15,922 nt of DNA from Merdimonas faecigallinarum (lineage in GTDB: Bacteria; Bacillota; Clostridia; Lachnospirales; Lachnospiraceae). The translations under genes were made by a program, and so were the position numbers. The first letter of the stretch is position 1, and each line of letters begins with the position of its first letter. This document shows positions 14,727 to 15,922 of the stretch, one piece after another. The notes under the pieces were generated by a model, which worked only from the letters and a program-made list of their open reading frames with translations, ran no database searches and was not told where the DNA came from. The stretch lies in contig DWXJ01000016.1 in the NCBI GenBank assembly GCA_019119285.1, positions 1-15,922 of the forward strand, written 5' to 3'.

Positions 14727-15922
14727 ATGGAAAAACTCAAAGGCATCATTCAAAAATGGAACAGCATCAGTTTGGTGAAACGGATCATCTGCGGACTGAT
14801 CATCGGTATCATTCTCGGTCTGGTCGTACCGCAGGCAAGCGCGATCTCTATTCTGGGGGATTTATTTGTCGGAGCTCTGCGCGGAGTTGCACCGATTCTG
14901 GTATTTTTCCTGATCATGAGTTCTCTGTGCCGTATGGGCGAAGGACAGAAAACCAACTTAAAGGTAATCGTCATCCTTTATATGGCGGGCAATGTGGTGG
15001 CTGCAGCCTGTGCCGTGGTGGCAAGCCGGCTGTTTCCGATCGTTCTTACCTTTTCTGAGAGCACGGACACCAGCGACGTTACCCCGCCCAGCGGAGTTAC
15101 AGAGGTCATCACCAATCTTCTGATGAATCTGGTGGACAATCCGGTCAACGCCCTGATCAACGCCAACTTCATCGGCATCCTTGCATGGGCCATTATCTTT
15201 GGTATCGCGCTCAAGGGCGCCAGCGAAGGAACCAAAAATGCGCTGGACAATATCTCTGACGCCGTTTCCACAGCAGTCAGATGGGTCATCAACTGCGCTC
15301 CCTTCGGTATCATGGGCCTGATCTTTACTACCATTTCCGAACAGGGTCTGTCTGTTCTCCTTGGATACGGACGTCTGATCCTGGTGCTGGTCGGAACTAT
15401 GGCGGCGGTAGCGCTGATCATCAATCCGATCATCGTATTTTTGTTCATCCGCAAAAATCCTTACAAGCTGGTATTCACCTGCCTGAAGGAAAGCTTTATC
15501 ACCGCATTCTTCACCAGAAGTTCTGCGGCAAATATCCCGGTAAATATGGGACTGTGCGAGCGGCTGGGACTGGACGAAGACACTTACTCCATCTCCATTC
15601 CGCTTGGAGCAACCGTAAATATGGCCGGCGCAGCCATCACCATTTCTACGATGGCCCTTGCAGCGGCGAATACTCTGGGTATTGAAGTATCGATCCCCAG
15701 CGCGCTGATCATGTGTGTACTGGCGGCTGCCAGTGCGGCAGGAGCCTCCGGTGTGGCAGGCGGGTCCCTGCTTCTGATCCCGCTGGCCTGCAGCCTGTTT
15801 GGTATCCCCAACGATATCTCCATGCAGGTAGTAGGTGTCGGATTTATCATCGGCGTTATCCAGGATTCCTGTGAGACAGGTATCAACTCCTCTACGGACG
15901 TACTTTACACCGCCATCGCAGA
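14727..15922 (+). CDS. sstT: Second serine/threonine:Na+ symporter, SstT type, partial at right edge
   Basis: Open from the ATG at 14727 to the window edge (398 full codons, none a stop); by alignment with the neighbour about 24 residues are missing. AGAGAGG lies 6-7 bases before the ATG. The protein runs in parallel with the first symporter along its whole visible length without gaps beyond the N-terminus, including FFTRSSAANIPVNM, GATVNMAGAAITI and the ASAAGASGVAGGSLLLIPL region, so it is a clear tandem duplicate of intact appearance. Differences are scattered (for example R for H near the start of GEGQKTN, N for H in the NALDNISDA segment). It has its own promoter and the first copy its own terminator, so the pair may differ in regulation or in affinity for serine versus threonine; substrate preference cannot be read from the sequence. 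Confidence 0.9.
   Translation, partial: MEKLKGIIQKWNSISLVKRIICGLIIGIILGLVVPQASAISILGDLFVGALRGVAPILVFFLIMSSLCRMGEGQKTNLKVIVILYMAGNVVAAACAVVASRLFPIVLTFSESTDTSDVTPPSGVTEVITNLLMNLVDNPVNALINANFIGILAWAIIFGIALKGASEGTKNALDNISDAVSTAVRWVINCAPFGIMGLIFTTISEQGLSVLLGYGRLILVLVGTMAAVALIINPIIVFLFIRKNPYKLVFTCLKESFITAFFTRSSAANIPVNMGLCERLGLDEDTYSISIPLGATVNMAGAAITISTMALAAANTLGIEVSIPSALIMCVLAAASAAGASGVAGGSLLLIPLACSLFGIPNDISMQVVGVGFIIGVIQDSCETGINSSTDVLYTAIA

Overview
The window looks like chromosomal DNA from a gut-type member of the Clostridia, most likely Lachnospiraceae. This is inferred from family types, strong purine-rich ribosome binding sites, a bacterial-type 874-residue pyruvate phosphate dikinase with the spacing known from Clostridium symbiosum, a LytTR/GHKL two-component pair, and an ECF vitamin-transport S subunit encoded without its energising module. 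No rRNA, tRNA, prophage or CRISPR array was seen.

Layout. Positions 1-12826 are read almost entirely on the minus strand. From the left edge: a truncated FtsX-type (BceB-like) ABC permease; a GHKL sensor kinase and a LytTR response regulator feeding into it (transcription order regulator, kinase, permease). Next is a cobalamin-riboswitch operon: promoter, B12 aptamer, Rho-independent terminator, then a membrane-anchored DUF4430 (transcobalamin-like C-terminal domain) protein and an ECF S component. Then come pyruvate phosphate dikinase (ppdK), an M18 aminopeptidase, a REP-associated tyrosine transposase (RAYT) lying between structured inverted repeats, glycine C-acetyltransferase (kbl) and L-threonine 3-dehydrogenase (tdh). 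From 12981 the plus strand carries two tandem paralogous SstT-type Na+/serine-threonine symporters, the second cut by the right edge.

How the genes fit together. The right half is a threonine module: SstT imports threonine/serine, Tdh oxidises threonine to 2-amino-3-ketobutyrate, and Kbl splits this with CoA to glycine and acetyl-CoA. The divergent tdh and sstT promoters share a 140-bp control region with a 9-bp inverted repeat. The B12 operon is best read as a corrinoid capture and uptake pair, repressed when cobalamin is plentiful. The left end is a signal-responsive ABC export or sensing unit whose ATPase is not in view.

The most noteworthy items are the B12-controlled DUF4430/ECF pair; the RAYT element with inverted structured ends, one of which supplies the -35 hexamer of the neighbouring aminopeptidase; a perfect 18-bp-arm palindrome inside the permease reading frame; and a hairpin separating the Shine-Dalgarno sequence from the start codon of the first sstT.
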